A stretch of 32,109 bases of DNA from Prochlorococcaceae cyanobacterium ETNP18_MAG_14 (GTDB lineage Bacteria; Cyanobacteriota; Cyanobacteriia; PCC-6307; Cyanobiaceae): NCBI GenBank assembly GCA_030741055.1, contig JASLWC010000011.1:1-32109 (forward strand). The letters are read 5' to 3'. Of the stretch, positions 1-8,762 are shown piece by piece. Positions within the stretch are counted from its first letter, which is position 1. Every line of letters begins with the position of its first letter. A program made the position numbers and the translations under genes. The notes under the pieces were generated by a model, which searched no databases, was not told where the DNA came from, and saw nothing but the letters and a program-made list of their open reading frames with translations.

Positions 1-14
1 CAGAGAAAGGATAA

Positions 15-38
15 ACAAGGCTTTAGAAGGAGCCTTGT
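15..38 (-). terminator. Candidate intrinsic terminator for the small minus-strand gene
   Basis: Perfect 8-bp stem (acaaggct / agccttgt) with an 8-nt loop. Read on the minus strand it is followed by a T-rich run (TTATCCTTTCTC). It starts 5 nt after the minus-strand stop codon at 44-46. That placement argues that a minus-strand transcript really ends here. Confidence 0.5.
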
Positions 39-43
39 GTGAT

Positions 44-251
44 TTAGAAGGGATCATCGTCGGGATCCTCAATGGTCAGCCTCAGTAGACGTTCAAGTTC
101 GCCCGACTTCGGTGCGGTATCGGCGGAAGAGGTCCGATGACCTCCTTCTGCGCAGAGATATGCCAACCCTTTCAGAGGGAACTCCTCTGAGATAATTGGC
201 TAGTTGCCTCAGCCTCTTGCTGTTGTGGCGTATCTCGGAATTAGGCGTCAT
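44..251 (-). pseudogene. Small minus-strand gene, apparently split between two frames
   Basis: No ORF in the track covers this, but two overlapping minus-strand frames both look coding. Frame A starts with ATG at 251 and runs 52 codons to TGA at 93-95. It encodes a basic protein (MTPNSEIRHNSKRLRQ at the N terminus, then an Arg-rich stretch). The second frame is open from 199 to TAA at 44-46 and ends acidic (LRLTIEDPDDDPF). A single +1 shift at the frame-A stop (ACT-T-GAA) would join them into about 68 residues, with a terminator just downstream. I do not recognise the product. It may be a gene broken by a one-base indel, a sequencing error, a recoded gene, or just the 52-codon ORF 93-251. No Shine-Dalgarno sequence is evident. 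Confidence 0.35.
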
Positions 252-344
252 CCAGGGACGCAGTGGCTTGCATGCTCATTTCATCCCTGATCAATCCCTA
301 ATACCAGTTGCACAAGATCTTTACCACTTGCACAGACTGAGACT

Positions 345-1568
345 ATGAGCCCCGAGAATCGAGCTATAGCAGGTCAAGTGAGTGCAACTAAGAGCGTCTC
401 ATGGCTTGATCAAGAGTGGCCTTGGTGGCCGCTGTTGCCTCTATATCCCTACGGACAGCGTCGCACCTTGGTGCGGGAATTGATAGCTAATCAGATCTGG
501 AGTTTTGAACAGCTACAGGGGCTTTATTACGTAGCAGTGCCTGTAAGGCTCACTGTGGTGAAGGTGCCTGGTGGATTGATGTTGTTCAATCCCCTGCCGC
601 CCACGCCCGAGTTGCGTAGTGCTCTGGCTGAGTTGGAGGCCAAGCATGGCCAAGTTGTCACGATCGTGCTTCCTACTGCTTCTGGGTTGGAGCACAAACT
701 ATCTCTACCGGCAATGACTCGGGCCTTTCCAAAGGCAGAAGTCTGGATATGTCCCGGTCAGTGGAGTTTTCCGATCTCCTTACCTTCATCCTTCCTGGGC
801 ATACCGATGGGTCGCACCAAGGTGTTGCAACAGGATGGTTTCCCTCATGCAGATAGCTGCACTTGGCTCCCCTTAGGTCCCTTGAACCTTGGGCTTGGAA
901 ATTTTCAAGAGGTTGCTTGTTTTCACCATGCCTCTGGTGCCGTACTGGTTACTGATGCCCTTGTAGGTATTGAGGCGGAGCCTCCGGCTCTGTTTGCTAT
1001 TGACCCCACTCCTTTGCTTTTTCATGCCCGTGATCGAGGTGATCAACCGCTTGAGGATTCTCCTCAAGCTCGCCGCCGGGGCTGGGCCCGTGTGGTTTTA
1101 TTCGCCACTTATTTGAAGCCGGGGCCGCTCGAGATACCGCCCTTATTGGAAGTGCTGCGCAATGCCTTCAGGCCCGGAACGCTTAGCCCTAGGGCTCACT
1201 TCGGACTATTCCCTTTTGAATGGCAGCCTGGTTGGGAGGCTGTTGCCCAGGAGCGTCTTGGCGAGAAGAGCCCGCTTCTACAGGTGGCGCCAGTATTGGA
1301 AAGGCTGGTAATGCCCAGGGCTAAGGATGTCTTGCTGGAATGGTTGGAGCAGATGGGTCGCCTGAAGGGGGTCTCCTGGCTTGTGTCAGCCCACTTCAGC
1401 GATTTGGTGGCATTCAAGCCGCATCAGATTCGTAAATTTCGTGAATCTATTTCCAAACGTTCTTGGGCTATTAACGAGGGCAGCTGGAGTTTCCTGGGCA
1501 GCGTTGATAAAAGCCTGCTCAGCCTGGGTGTGGTGCCGAAAGATCCGCAAGCTGCATTCAAAGATTGA
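345..1568 (+). CDS. DUF4336 domain-containing protein
   Basis: A 407-residue protein of the cyanobacterial/plant DUF4336 family, whose function is unknown; the fold has been likened to metallo-beta-lactamases. The N-terminal WPWWPLLPLYPYGQRRT segment and the following VRLTVVKVPGGLMLFNPLPP strand region are the recognisable family signature (about residues 26-86). A His-containing segment (TASGLEHKLSLP) follows at about 110-125. No signal peptide or clear membrane segment is visible. The ATG at 345 is a reasonable start. The last 11 nt overlap the 3' end of the convergent DUF760 gene. The DUF assignment is from memory of the family, without a search. Confidence 0.8.
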   Translation: MSPENRAIAGQVSATKSVSWLDQEWPWWPLLPLYPYGQRRTLVRELIANQIWSFEQLQGLYYVAVPVRLTVVKVPGGLMLFNPLPPTPELRSALAELEAKHGQVVTIVLPTASGLEHKLSLPAMTRAFPKAEVWICPGQWSFPISLPSSFLGIPMGRTKVLQQDGFPHADSCTWLPLGPLNLGLGNFQEVACFHHASGAVLVTDALVGIEAEPPALFAIDPTPLLFHARDRGDQPLEDSPQARRRGWARVVLFATYLKPGPLEIPPLLEVLRNAFRPGTLSPRAHFGLFPFEWQPGWEAVAQERLGEKSPLLQVAPVLERLVMPRAKDVLLEWLEQMGRLKGVSWLVSAHFSDLVAFKPHQIRKFRESISKRSWAINEGSWSFLGSVDKSLLSLGVVPKDPQAAFKD

Positions 1569-1908
1569 GGTCGTCTGTATCGACTGCCATTGCTTCATCT
1601 GAGAACAATGATTCTTCTAGTTCTTTGCGTTGCTCCATCTGGCGTAGAAAATAGCCGGTCATCATTGCTGATGCGAGCAGGCTGGCGAGATTATCCCGAT
1701 TGGCGGTGACTTTTACTTCGAATTGTTCACCAGGCAGCATGCCAAGTAGGCCCTGCACGTTATGGCGAATGATGTCCTGTATGTCATTGCTAGCGGACTT
1801 TGCGACCCGTTGCAGCACATCAGGTGATTGATCCTGAAGGTATTGGATTAGTCCATTACCTTCCTGGCAATCGTTGTTGTCGGTAGTCAGGAACTCCGGG
1901 TTGAACAT
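1558..1908 (-). CDS. DUF760 family protein
   Basis: A 116-residue protein matching the DUF760 family of cyanobacteria and plastids. The core reads NGLIQYLQDQSPDVLQRVAK, then DIQDIIRHNVQGLLGMLP and ANRDNLASLLASAMMTGYFLR, a mostly helical domain filling residues 18-95. The C terminus is acidic. It is probably soluble, and the role is unknown. It lies 15 nt upstream of the 3' end of lepB on no shared transcript that I can prove. It is convergent with, and overlaps by 11 nt, the DUF4336 gene. Confidence 0.8.
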   Translation of the reverse strand: MFNPEFLTTDNNDCQEGNGLIQYLQDQSPDVLQRVAKSASNDIQDIIRHNVQGLLGMLPGEQFEVKVTANRDNLASLLASAMMTGYFLRQMEQRKELEESLFSDEAMAVDTDDLNL

Positions 1909-1923
1909 CCGGTGTGCTTTTCG

Positions 1924-2544
1924 TCACGATGCAAACCCTATCGCAGCCAGGTGATTAGATCCACTCTTTTCTTGTGAGGGGAACCGTATTGGGCCGAATC
2001 GGTTGAGTGGCCAGTACCTCCAGATAGCAGTCCCTATCACCTCTTCTTCTGGTAATGAGCCCCAGATGTGAGAGTCGAGACTGACATTGCGGTTGTCTCC
2101 CATTACCCATATTTCATGCTCAGGGACGGTCACTTCAGCCATCTCATAGTCCATTGCTGTTTCACGCCAGTCATTCTGTAAGGCAGTTTTGTTGCGCCAG
2201 AGCTGGCCGTCATGCACTTCCAGATGATCGCCGGGAAGGCCTACTACGCGTTTAATTAAGGCGGCTTTGGGGTCATAACCAGCATCAATTAGCGGCGATG
2301 GTGGATGAAATACCACCACGCTGCCTAGCGGTAGAGGGTGCTGTTGTTGACGGGTAAGTCGTGGACGAAGCTTCTCTACAAGGATTCGGTCTTGTAGCTC
2401 CAAGGTTGGCAGCATTGAGCCGGAGGGGATCCAGCGGGGCTCAACCACCTGCCATCGAATCAGTAAGGCCAGAGTCAGCCAGATGATCAGGCTGAGCCAG
2501 CCGCCGCTTGTTTCTTTTCGAGGTGGTGAAGGTGTAGGGGTCAT
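1924..2544 (-). CDS. lepB: Signal peptidase I
   Basis: Type I signal peptidase (S26 family), which removes signal peptides from exported proteins at the outer face of cytoplasmic or thylakoid membranes. The N terminus has one membrane anchor (WLSLIIWLTLALLIRWQVV, about residues 16-34). The catalytic serine box follows (EPRWIPSGSMLPTLELQDRI), then the lysine box (ALIKRVVGLPGDHLEV) and the C-terminal GDNRNVSLDSHIWG box. The ORF track extends to 2754, but that part is antisense to menD. The ATG at 2544 (MTPTPSPPRKE) gives 206 aa, normal for cyanobacterial LepB. It is divergent from menD with about 50 bp between starts. Confidence 0.92.
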   Translation of the reverse strand: MTPTPSPPRKETSGGWLSLIIWLTLALLIRWQVVEPRWIPSGSMLPTLELQDRILVEKLRPRLTRQQQHPLPLGSVVVFHPPSPLIDAGYDPKAALIKRVVGLPGDHLEVHDGQLWRNKTALQNDWRETAMDYEMAEVTVPEHEIWVMGDNRNVSLDSHIWGSLPEEEVIGTAIWRYWPLNRFGPIRFPSQEKSGSNHLAAIGFAS

Positions 2545-2594
2545 AGAAATTGTTTGATTAGGCTTATGCCGGTCGATGTTGTCCGAGGATCGCA

Positions 2595-4421
2595 TTGGCT
2601 GAGGTTCAAGCTCTGTCAATTGCTCGCAATAATTTGCTGGTTTGCCTGAGCTTGCTCGAGGCATTTCAGGCATTGGGACTGCGCCATCTTGTGCTTTGTC
2701 CTGGCAGCCGCAGTGGTCCGCTTGCAATCGCAGCCGGTGCAATGGCCCGTGCAAATCGGTTGCGGCTTAGCACTGCCATTGATGAGCGTTCGGCTGCTTT
2801 TTTGGCATTGGGTTTCAGTGCGGCTACTGGCAGTGCCACAGCTGTTGTTACCACTTCCGGCACTGCTGTTGCCAATCTCTTGCCGGCAGCAGTAGAGGCT
2901 GATCGTTCCTGTCAGCCTCTACTTTTACTTACTGCCGATCGCCCTGATCGGCTCAAAGACTGTGGTGCTAATCAAACGGTGAATCAGGAGGCTTTCTTGG
3001 CTCCTGTGTGTCGATGGGTTGGCCAGGGGCCAAGAGAGGGGTTACATCTTTTCAGCCAAGAAGCTCTGCAAACGTTTGTGGAGCAGGCCTGGCAGCGGGC
3101 TCATCACCCTGCTGGACCAGTACATCTCAATTTGTCTTTAGAGGAACCTCTGCATGCCAGTGAAGAAGAGCAGGGACTGATTTGGCAGGGGTGGTCGCCT
3201 CGGATTGCACATACATCTGTAATCAAGCCATTGGCTAGGCAAATGCTGGATGAAGTTGCGGATGGATCTGTTGATCAGGCTCTGCCTGAATTGGATCCAT
3301 TGCTACCAGGCGTAGTGGTTGCTGGTCCTTGGCGGGGACTTGCTCAGGACTTGTTTGCATTTCAGCAATCGCTGCGCGAGTGGCAGGCCTTGAGTGGTTG
3401 GCCCGTATTGGCTGACCCACTCTCGGGTGTGCCTGCTGATCAGCCTGGCTTGATCCGTTCTTGGGAGTTAATGCTTACTGCTGAGCTTGTGGATTCTCAG
3501 AAGCAGCTACAGGTGCTGCGCTTAGGGTCGATGCCAGCCAGTCGCAACCTTGAGGCTTGGTTGATAAGCCAGGGTGAAGGGCAGTTGCTGATCACCGAAG
3601 GGGAATCCCGTTGCCTTGATCCCCTTGGATTGTCGATTCAGTGGAGTAATGGTCTGGCGACTTGGTGGCAGCATCATCGCCACGCTTGGGTCTGCGCTGA
3701 TGCCCCCTCTCAGCAGGAAGCCCATTTACTGCTGAAGAGGTGGCAGGCTATCGATCGCTTTGCTCAGGATTGGCTGGATCAGCAGTTGCCCTTGCAGGGT
3801 GCCATCACCGAACCGGCCTTGGCGCGTTGGTTGTCTCGTCTTCTGCCAATTGAGCTGCCGATCATGTTGGCGGCCAGCAGCCCTGTTAGGGATTGGTTGA
3901 CCTATGCGGGAGTGGCTTCGCTCTCTCGGCGCTGCTTCAGCTTTCGGGGGGCTTCAGGTATTGATGGAACCCTCTCTATGGCAATGGGTTTAGCAATGGC
4001 CCTTGGGCCCATAGTGCTTGTGAGCGGCGATCTGGCTCTACTTCATGACAGCAATGGCTGGTTGCTGGCTTATCCCCATCATCCACCACTCGTGGTGGTG
4101 CTGATTGATAACGGCGGTGGTGGCATCTTCCAGCAGCTACCGCTGAAGACAGCTCCAAGCGAAGCGTTTGAGCAGCTGTTTGCCATGCCTCAGATGGTGG
4201 ACCCTCTTGCTCTTGCGGCGGCTCATGGCATTCCTCACCGTCAGCTGGCTTGTTTGGAAGATCTGCCAGAAGCCTTGGACTGGAGTCTTTCTCAGACAGG
4301 GCCTGTGTTGCTACGTGTGTGCACGCATCGTGGTGAAGATTCATCTATGCGGCAGCAGCTACGCGAGGGCTTGGCCAAGCATCTGCAGGTGATTTCCCAC
4401 AATGGTTGTATTGATCTTTGA
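2595..4421 (+). CDS. menD: SEPHCHC synthase (menaquinone/phylloquinone pathway)
   Basis: ThDP-dependent 2-succinyl-5-enolpyruvyl-6-hydroxy-3-cyclohexene-1-carboxylate synthase. It condenses isochorismate with 2-oxoglutarate on the way to phylloquinone, the photosystem I quinone. Seen: the N-terminal [12 protein letters not shown] motif (about residue 35), [12 protein letters not shown] with the ThDP-activating Glu, [16 protein letters not shown] and LTADRP, and a C-terminal ThDP/Mg segment ([14 protein letters not shown] then [12 protein letters not shown]). At 608 aa it is slightly longer than typical. The start is TTG at 2595. The stop overlaps the menB start as TGATG, so translational coupling is likely. 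Confidence 0.95.
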   Translation: MAEVQALSIARNNLLVCLSLLEAFQALGLRHLVLCPGSRSGPLAIAAGAMARANRLRLSTAIDERSAAFLALGFSAATGSATAVVTTSGTAVANLLPAAVEADRSCQPLLLLTADRPDRLKDCGANQTVNQEAFLAPVCRWVGQGPREGLHLFSQEALQTFVEQAWQRAHHPAGPVHLNLSLEEPLHASEEEQGLIWQGWSPRIAHTSVIKPLARQMLDEVADGSVDQALPELDPLLPGVVVAGPWRGLAQDLFAFQQSLREWQALSGWPVLADPLSGVPADQPGLIRSWELMLTAELVDSQKQLQVLRLGSMPASRNLEAWLISQGEGQLLITEGESRCLDPLGLSIQWSNGLATWWQHHRHAWVCADAPSQQEAHLLLKRWQAIDRFAQDWLDQQLPLQGAITEPALARWLSRLLPIELPIMLAASSPVRDWLTYAGVASLSRRCFSFRGASGIDGTLSMAMGLAMALGPIVLVSGDLALLHDSNGWLLAYPHHPPLVVVLIDNGGGGIFQQLPLKTAPSEAFEQLFAMPQMVDPLALAAAHGIPHRQLACLEDLPEALDWSLSQTGPVLLRVCTHRGEDSSMRQQLREGLAKHLQVISHNGCIDL

Positions 4422-5320
4422 TGCCGATGGCTATGGATTCCGGTCGCTCTGATCTGAGCTCAAGACGGGTTTTGCCTGGCGAGCCCACTGTCGACTGGGA
4501 ACCCTGGGGTGATTATCAAGATGTACTGCTCGATCGCTGTTCAGAGGGCATTGCCAGGGTGGCGATTAATCGTCCGGCGAAGCGCAATGCATTCCGGCCG
4601 CGCACTGTGGTGGAACTCTGTGATGCCTTTACCCGGATTCGCGACGACCAGCGTTTAGGAGTGGTTTTGTTCACCGGTGTTGGGCCTGCTGAGGATGGTG
4701 GCTATGCCTTCTGTGCAGGTGGTGATCAAAGCGTGCGCGGCGATGGTGGTTACCTCGATGAGGAGGGATTGCCACGCCTCAATGTTCTCGATCTACAACG
4801 CATTATTCGCAGCTTGCCAAAGGTTGTGATTGCCCTTGTTGCTGGCTATGCCATTGGCGGTGGCCAGGTGTTGCATTTGTTATGCGATCTCAGTTTGGCG
4901 GCTGATAATGCAGTGTTTGGACAAACCGGTCCGAAGGTAGGCAGCTTTGATGGTGGCTTTGGTGCTGGTTACCTGGCCAGAGTTGTGGGTCAGCGCAAGG
5001 CGCGTGAGATTTGGTTTCTCTGTCGTCAGTACGGGGCGCAAGAAGCATTGCAGATGGGATTAATTAATGCGGTTGTTCCTCTTGATGGTCTTGAAGCAGA
5101 GGGAGTGCGTTGGGCACGGGATGTGTTGCAGCACAGCCCTACAGCAATCCGTTGCCTGAAGGCGGCTTTCAATGCTGAAACCGATGGATTAGCAGGACTT
5201 CAGGAGCTGGCCGGTCAGGCCACCCATCTTTTCTATCGCACGGATGAGGCCCAAGAGGGCCGAAATGCATTCCTAGAAAAGCGACGTCCGGATTTTTCAG
5301 ATTCGGGTTGGCTTCCGTAA
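4421..5320 (+). CDS. menB: 1,4-dihydroxy-2-naphthoyl-CoA synthase
   Basis: Crotonase-fold enzyme that closes the naphthoate ring of o-succinylbenzoyl-CoA, acting downstream of MenD in phylloquinone synthesis. Visible motifs are [20 protein letters not shown] near residue 52, the [11 protein letters not shown] oxyanion loop, the helix [20 protein letters not shown], the MenB-typical [13 protein letters not shown], and the C-terminal [13 protein letters not shown]. The ATG at 4421 shares its A with the menD TGA. In-frame ATGs at 4427 and 4433 are alternatives, so the first residues are uncertain. The gene forms a two-gene operon with menD. Confidence 0.95.
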   Translation: MPMAMDSGRSDLSSRRVLPGEPTVDWEPWGDYQDVLLDRCSEGIARVAINRPAKRNAFRPRTVVELCDAFTRIRDDQRLGVVLFTGVGPAEDGGYAFCAGGDQSVRGDGGYLDEEGLPRLNVLDLQRIIRSLPKVVIALVAGYAIGGGQVLHLLCDLSLAADNAVFGQTGPKVGSFDGGFGAGYLARVVGQRKAREIWFLCRQYGAQEALQMGLINAVVPLDGLEAEGVRWARDVLQHSPTAIRCLKAAFNAETDGLAGLQELAGQATHLFYRTDEAQEGRNAFLEKRRPDFSDSGWLP

Positions 5321-5363
5321 CGAGGATTTATAGGCAGCGTCATCATGGGCGCATTGTTCGCTA

Positions 5364-5373
5364 GGGGAAAGGG
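5364..5373 (+). promoter_or_regulatory. Shine-Dalgarno that fixes a TTG start
   Basis: The purine run ggggaaaggg ends 3 nt before the TTG at 5377. An in-frame TAG lies immediately upstream of the run. Together these leave the TTG as the only sensible start for the L,D-transpeptidase. Confidence 0.5.
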
Positions 5374-5376
5374 TTC

Positions 5377-5907
5377 TTGCTACCGCTGCTGTTTTCCCTG
5401 ATCCATTTGGCGGTGCAGGAGCCACCTACTCAAATTCTCAGCAGTATTCCCGCCGCTCTAGTTGAACGAGAAGGGCGGCATCTGGTATTGGCTCGCGATA
5501 ACCGGCGGCTGTTGGTTTTAGAAGATGGCTCCTTGATTGCTAGCTTTTCGGTAGCCGTTGGCATGCCTGGTTGGGAGACTCCAGCTGGTGAGTTTCGAGT
5601 CTTGAACAAAATTCTTCATCCAATCTGGGAGCATCCTCAGAGCGGCATGCAGATCAGCTCCGGGTCGAACAACCCTCTCGGCAGTCGCTGGATTGGTTTC
5701 TACCGTGATTGCAAGGGAAGGGATGCCCATGATGGCAATCGATGGCTAACGATCGATGGCTGTGTGATGGCAGGTTTTCATGGGACACCTCATCGCTGGA
5801 CTGTTGGCCGGGCTGTTTCCCATGGTTGTGTTCGGCTTTTTGAAGAGGATATTGAGACCCTCTATCGGCTAGTGAAAGTCGGCACTCCCGTCAATGTGCT
5901 CCAGTGA
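5377..5907 (+). CDS. L,D-transpeptidase (YkuD family)
   Basis: A 176-residue secreted YkuD-domain enzyme that would make 3-3 peptidoglycan cross-links or attach proteins to the wall. The N terminus (MLPLLFSLIHLAVQEP) looks like a short signal peptide or anchor. The catalytic region is clear: HGTPHRWTVGRAVSHGCVRL near residues 130-150 contains the family HGT...SHGCVR signature with the nucleophilic Cys. There is no separate peptidoglycan-binding domain. It starts with TTG after an SD-like run. It sits alone between menB and glgA, 56 nt after menB. Confidence 0.88.
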   Translation: MLPLLFSLIHLAVQEPPTQILSSIPAALVEREGRHLVLARDNRRLLVLEDGSLIASFSVAVGMPGWETPAGEFRVLNKILHPIWEHPQSGMQISSGSNNPLGSRWIGFYRDCKGRDAHDGNRWLTIDGCVMAGFHGTPHRWTVGRAVSHGCVRLFEEDIETLYRLVKVGTPVNVLQ

Positions 5908-5964
5908 TCGGAAGCAGATTGACGTAATGCCTTTAGAGTCCCGCCTTTATCGATTGGCTTAACA

Positions 5965-7449
5965 ATGCGCGTGTTATTTGCTGCTGCGGAATGCGCGCCG
6001 ATGGTCAAGGTCGGTGGGATGGGTGATGTGGTGGGCTCATTGCCCCCAGCGTTGGCAAAGCTTGATCATGATGTTCGCCTGATCATGCCCGGCTACGGCA
6101 AGCTCTGGAATCAGTTGGATATCCCTGCTGAACCACTTTGGCGTGGTCAGGCAATGGATAACGATTTCGCTATTTACGAGACCCGTCATCCCAGCAATGG
6201 TTTGCGGTTGTATTTGATCGGACATCCAGTGTTTGATCCTGAGCGGATTTACGGCGGAGAAGACGAAGATTGGCGATTTACATTTTTCGCAAGTGCTACA
6301 GCCGAATTTGCCTGGAACGTTTGGAGGCCGCAAGTTCTTCATTGTCACGATTGGCATACCGGGATGATTCCTGTGTGGATGCATCAGGACCCTGAAACCA
6401 GCACGGTATTTACTATTCATAACCTCAAATATCAGGGCCCCTGGCGCTGGAAATTAGATCGAATTACTTGGTGCCCTTGGTATATGCAGGGTGATCACAC
6501 GATGGCGGCAGCTTTGCTTTATGCCGATCGGGTGAATGCTGTTTCTCCGACTTATGCCAAGGAGATTTGCACGTCTGAATACGGTGAAAATCTTGATGGT
6601 TTATTGAACTACATCTCCGGCAAGCTGCGTGGAATTCTCAACGGTATAGATCTGCAGGCCTGGGACCCTGCTACGGATAATTCCTTACCAGCAACTTTTA
6701 GTGCAGATGATCTTTCAGGTCGTGCGTTGAATAAGCGTGCGCTGCAGGAACGAATGGGACTTGAGGTCAACCCAGATAAATATCTGCTTGGGATGGTGAG
6801 TCGTTTAGTGGATCAGAAAGGAGTTGATCTGCTGCTGCAGGTGACCAATCGCTTGCTTGCATATACCGATTCCCAAATCGTGGTGCTGGGTACTGGAGAT
6901 CGGGATTTGGAGTCGGGTTTATGGCAGTTGGCAATTCAGAATCCAGGTCGTATTGCAGTTTTCCTCACCTATGACGATGCTCTTTCGCGCTTGATCTATG
7001 CCGGCAGCGATGCCTTCGTGATGCCGAGTCGCTTTGAGCCCTGCGGCATCAGTCAGCTTTTAGCCATGCGTTACGGCAGCGTGCCGGTGGTGCGCAAAGT
7101 AGGTGGTTTGGTTGACACGGTGCCTTCTTATGACCCCATCAATAAGAGCGGAACTGGTTTTTGCTTCGATCGATTTGAGCCAATTGATTTCTATACCGCT
7201 TTGGTGAGGTCATGGGAGGCATTCCGCCATCGTGATTATTGGCGTGAGTTGCAGCTAAGGGGAATGACTCAGAACTACAGCTGGGATAGGTCTGCTCTCG
7301 AATATGACCAGATGTATCGCGATGTTTGTGGTATTAAAGAGCCATCACCTGATGCAGCAGTTGTGGAGAAGTTCTCACTTGGACAGGATTCCGATCCATC
7401 TCGCCAGGGCCAGAAAACTGCTGTAAAAACAAGAAAAAGAAAAGAATAA
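5965..7449 (+). CDS. glgA: Glycogen synthase (ADP-glucose type)
   Basis: GT5 glycosyltransferase adding glucose from ADP-glucose to glycogen, the carbon and energy store of cyanobacteria. The N-terminal ADP-glucose motif [13 protein letters not shown] is at residues 16-28. The catalytic-domain segment [15 protein letters not shown] and the C-terminal [18 protein letters not shown] and KVGGLVDTV are all present. At 494 aa it is a normal length. The last 30 residues are a basic tail ([11 protein letters not shown]) outside the conserved fold. The ATG at 5965 gives the canonical [12 protein letters not shown] start. Confidence 0.95.
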   Translation: MRVLFAAAECAPMVKVGGMGDVVGSLPPALAKLDHDVRLIMPGYGKLWNQLDIPAEPLWRGQAMDNDFAIYETRHPSNGLRLYLIGHPVFDPERIYGGEDEDWRFTFFASATAEFAWNVWRPQVLHCHDWHTGMIPVWMHQDPETSTVFTIHNLKYQGPWRWKLDRITWCPWYMQGDHTMAAALLYADRVNAVSPTYAKEICTSEYGENLDGLLNYISGKLRGILNGIDLQAWDPATDNSLPATFSADDLSGRALNKRALQERMGLEVNPDKYLLGMVSRLVDQKGVDLLLQVTNRLLAYTDSQIVVLGTGDRDLESGLWQLAIQNPGRIAVFLTYDDALSRLIYAGSDAFVMPSRFEPCGISQLLAMRYGSVPVVRKVGGLVDTVPSYDPINKSGTGFCFDRFEPIDFYTALVRSWEAFRHRDYWRELQLRGMTQNYSWDRSALEYDQMYRDVCGIKEPSPDAAVVEKFSLGQDSDPSRQGQKTAVKTRKRKE

Positions 7450-7764
7450 GTAGAACTAAGATCACTAAATATTATGATTATCAATTCAACCTAATGATGT
7501 GTATATTGATTTGGATGTTGTGTCGCTAGCCTAGGCTTCTGGTTAATTATTTTCAAGAATAAGGCAATGCCCTGCTACATAGTTAGCTTTATTGTTTTCA
7601 TTGATGATTGGTTAAGGTGTAATTATCAAAGTAACTCGATATAATCCTAGTTAGCTTGTCTTTTGGTGAGATATTTTGCGGTTGATCTTATGCTCTACTT
7701 CGACAGGCATGGTGCACATAATAAGTATATCCCGGTCTAATTGATATGCAGTGATTTAGAGCCA

Positions 7765-7785
7765 GCAGGCCTCAGGCAGGCCTGC
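7765..7785. repeat. Hairpin, 8-bp stem
   Basis: Perfect inverted repeat gcaggcct / aggcctgc around a 5-nt loop, in non-coding sequence 316 nt after glgA. The downstream run atcttagttgtt is only weakly T-rich. It could be a terminator of a long glgA 3' UTR or part of a small RNA. Confidence 0.45.
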
Positions 7786-7983
7786 ATCTTAGTTGTTATG
7801 GGTGGCTGATTTGTTGTCTTGGTGTTAGTGATTTCTTCTTGATGAATAAGCCTTTCTCTTTAAGTGTCTAACTCCTTTTTTGCATAGTTTGTGTTGATAG
7901 ATTGGCCTTTAATTGCTCTGCAATGAGATCAGCCCATCTCTAACACTGTCGATATGGCTGCTCATTTTAGGTAGAAATGAATC

Positions 7984-8022
7984 GAGCTTATCTAGGCATA
8001 GCAGCTATGCCTAGATAAGCTC
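7984..8022. repeat. Perfect 18-bp inverted repeat, 3-nt loop
   Basis: The arms gagcttatctaggcatag and its exact complement flank a CAG loop. There is no T-tract on either side, so it is not a standard intrinsic terminator. It ends 8 nt before a GTG and 23 nt before the ATG of the next gene. It could be a cruciform/operator site, an RNA structure controlling the murF operon, or an RNase processing site. Confidence 0.75.
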
Positions 8023-8045
8023 TAAACGCAGTGCTCCTGATCAGC

Positions 8046-8762
8046 ATGGACAAATCGTCCAAGCCAGAGCAGCAAAAGGGGCAACTTCCAGCCCCTTATA
8101 CCAATCCCTGGGTTTCCTTGCGTCAGGTCGTTGCTGCTGTCTTCGCTGACCTTTGCCTGCGACTAAGGGAGCTTTGGCGTCGAAATTGGCAAGGAGAGTT
8201 GTTCAAGCCAGGGTTCTGGCCGTCAGCAATAGCAGCCCTTTTCTGGCCATTTTTGCTTGCAAGTGTGATCGTGTTGGGGATTTTCCTGACGGGGGCATTA
8301 ATTGATAGAAGATCTGTTGCCGAGCAGCCAGATATTGCCGAACAGGCTGCTTTCAGCTCGGCAGAGGAGGTTGTGATTTCAACTCCTCCTGCTGTGGAGT
8401 CGCAGCTTGCTTCAGCGCCGTTGGAGTCTCCAGAGCTGGAATCAACAGATGAATTGGCACCTTTTAATGCATCACTACAAGTCGAGCCTCTCTTGATGTT
8501 GCTAACAGATGAAGATCTCCCTGATGGTTTGCTGCTAGCTGCCGAACCAAGACTCCTCGACAATGAACTTGTGCTGAGGCTTAGTTCGACTTGGACTCAG
8601 CTCAGCCCGACTCGCCAGAGCTTGCTAACGGATCGTTGGCAAGCTCTTGTAGAGGAGCTCGGCTATGACGAGCTTCAGCTTCAGGATGAGGATGGACACT
8701 TGTTGGCTAGGACAGCAAGGGTTGGTTTGGGCATGATCGTTTTTGATCAGGATTCGGCTTGA
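8046..8762 (+). CDS. Cyanobacterial single-TM protein of unknown function, upstream of murF
   Basis: I do not recognise a named family. The protein has a polar N terminus rich in Lys/Gln, then one strong membrane segment (about residues 58-82, FWPFLLASVIVLGIFLTG). An acidic, low-complexity linker rich in Glu, Ser, Ala and Pro follows. A folded C-terminal domain of about 60 residues contains LSSTWTQLSPTRQSLLTDRW. The predicted topology is N-inside with an extracytoplasmic C-terminal domain, if the positive-inside rule holds. The ATG at 8046 is chosen; a GTG at 8031 (five codons earlier) is an alternative. Its stop overlaps the murF start (TGATG), suggesting co-translation and possibly an envelope role. 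Confidence 0.7.
   Translation: MDKSSKPEQQKGQLPAPYTNPWVSLRQVVAAVFADLCLRLRELWRRNWQGELFKPGFWPSAIAALFWPFLLASVIVLGIFLTGALIDRRSVAEQPDIAEQAAFSSAEEVVISTPPAVESQLASAPLESPELESTDELAPFNASLQVEPLLMLLTDEDLPDGLLLAAEPRLLDNELVLRLSSTWTQLSPTRQSLLTDRWQALVEELGYDELQLQDEDGHLLARTARVGLGMIVFDQDSA

Larger units (their letters stand above)
7450..8030 (+). other. 0.58-kb non-coding spacer after glgA
   Basis: No ORF longer than about 27 codons looks coding, and base composition is A+T-richer than the flanking genes. The spacer contains two clear inverted repeats, listed separately. I found no recognisable tRNA or known sRNA motif. It may carry the promoter of the downstream murF pair and possibly a small RNA. Confidence 0.5.

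Noticed and set aside
2545-2754. N-terminal extension of the lepB ORF
   Set aside because: It lies antisense to the menD coding region and adds residues before the normal membrane anchor; ATG 2544 fits the family.
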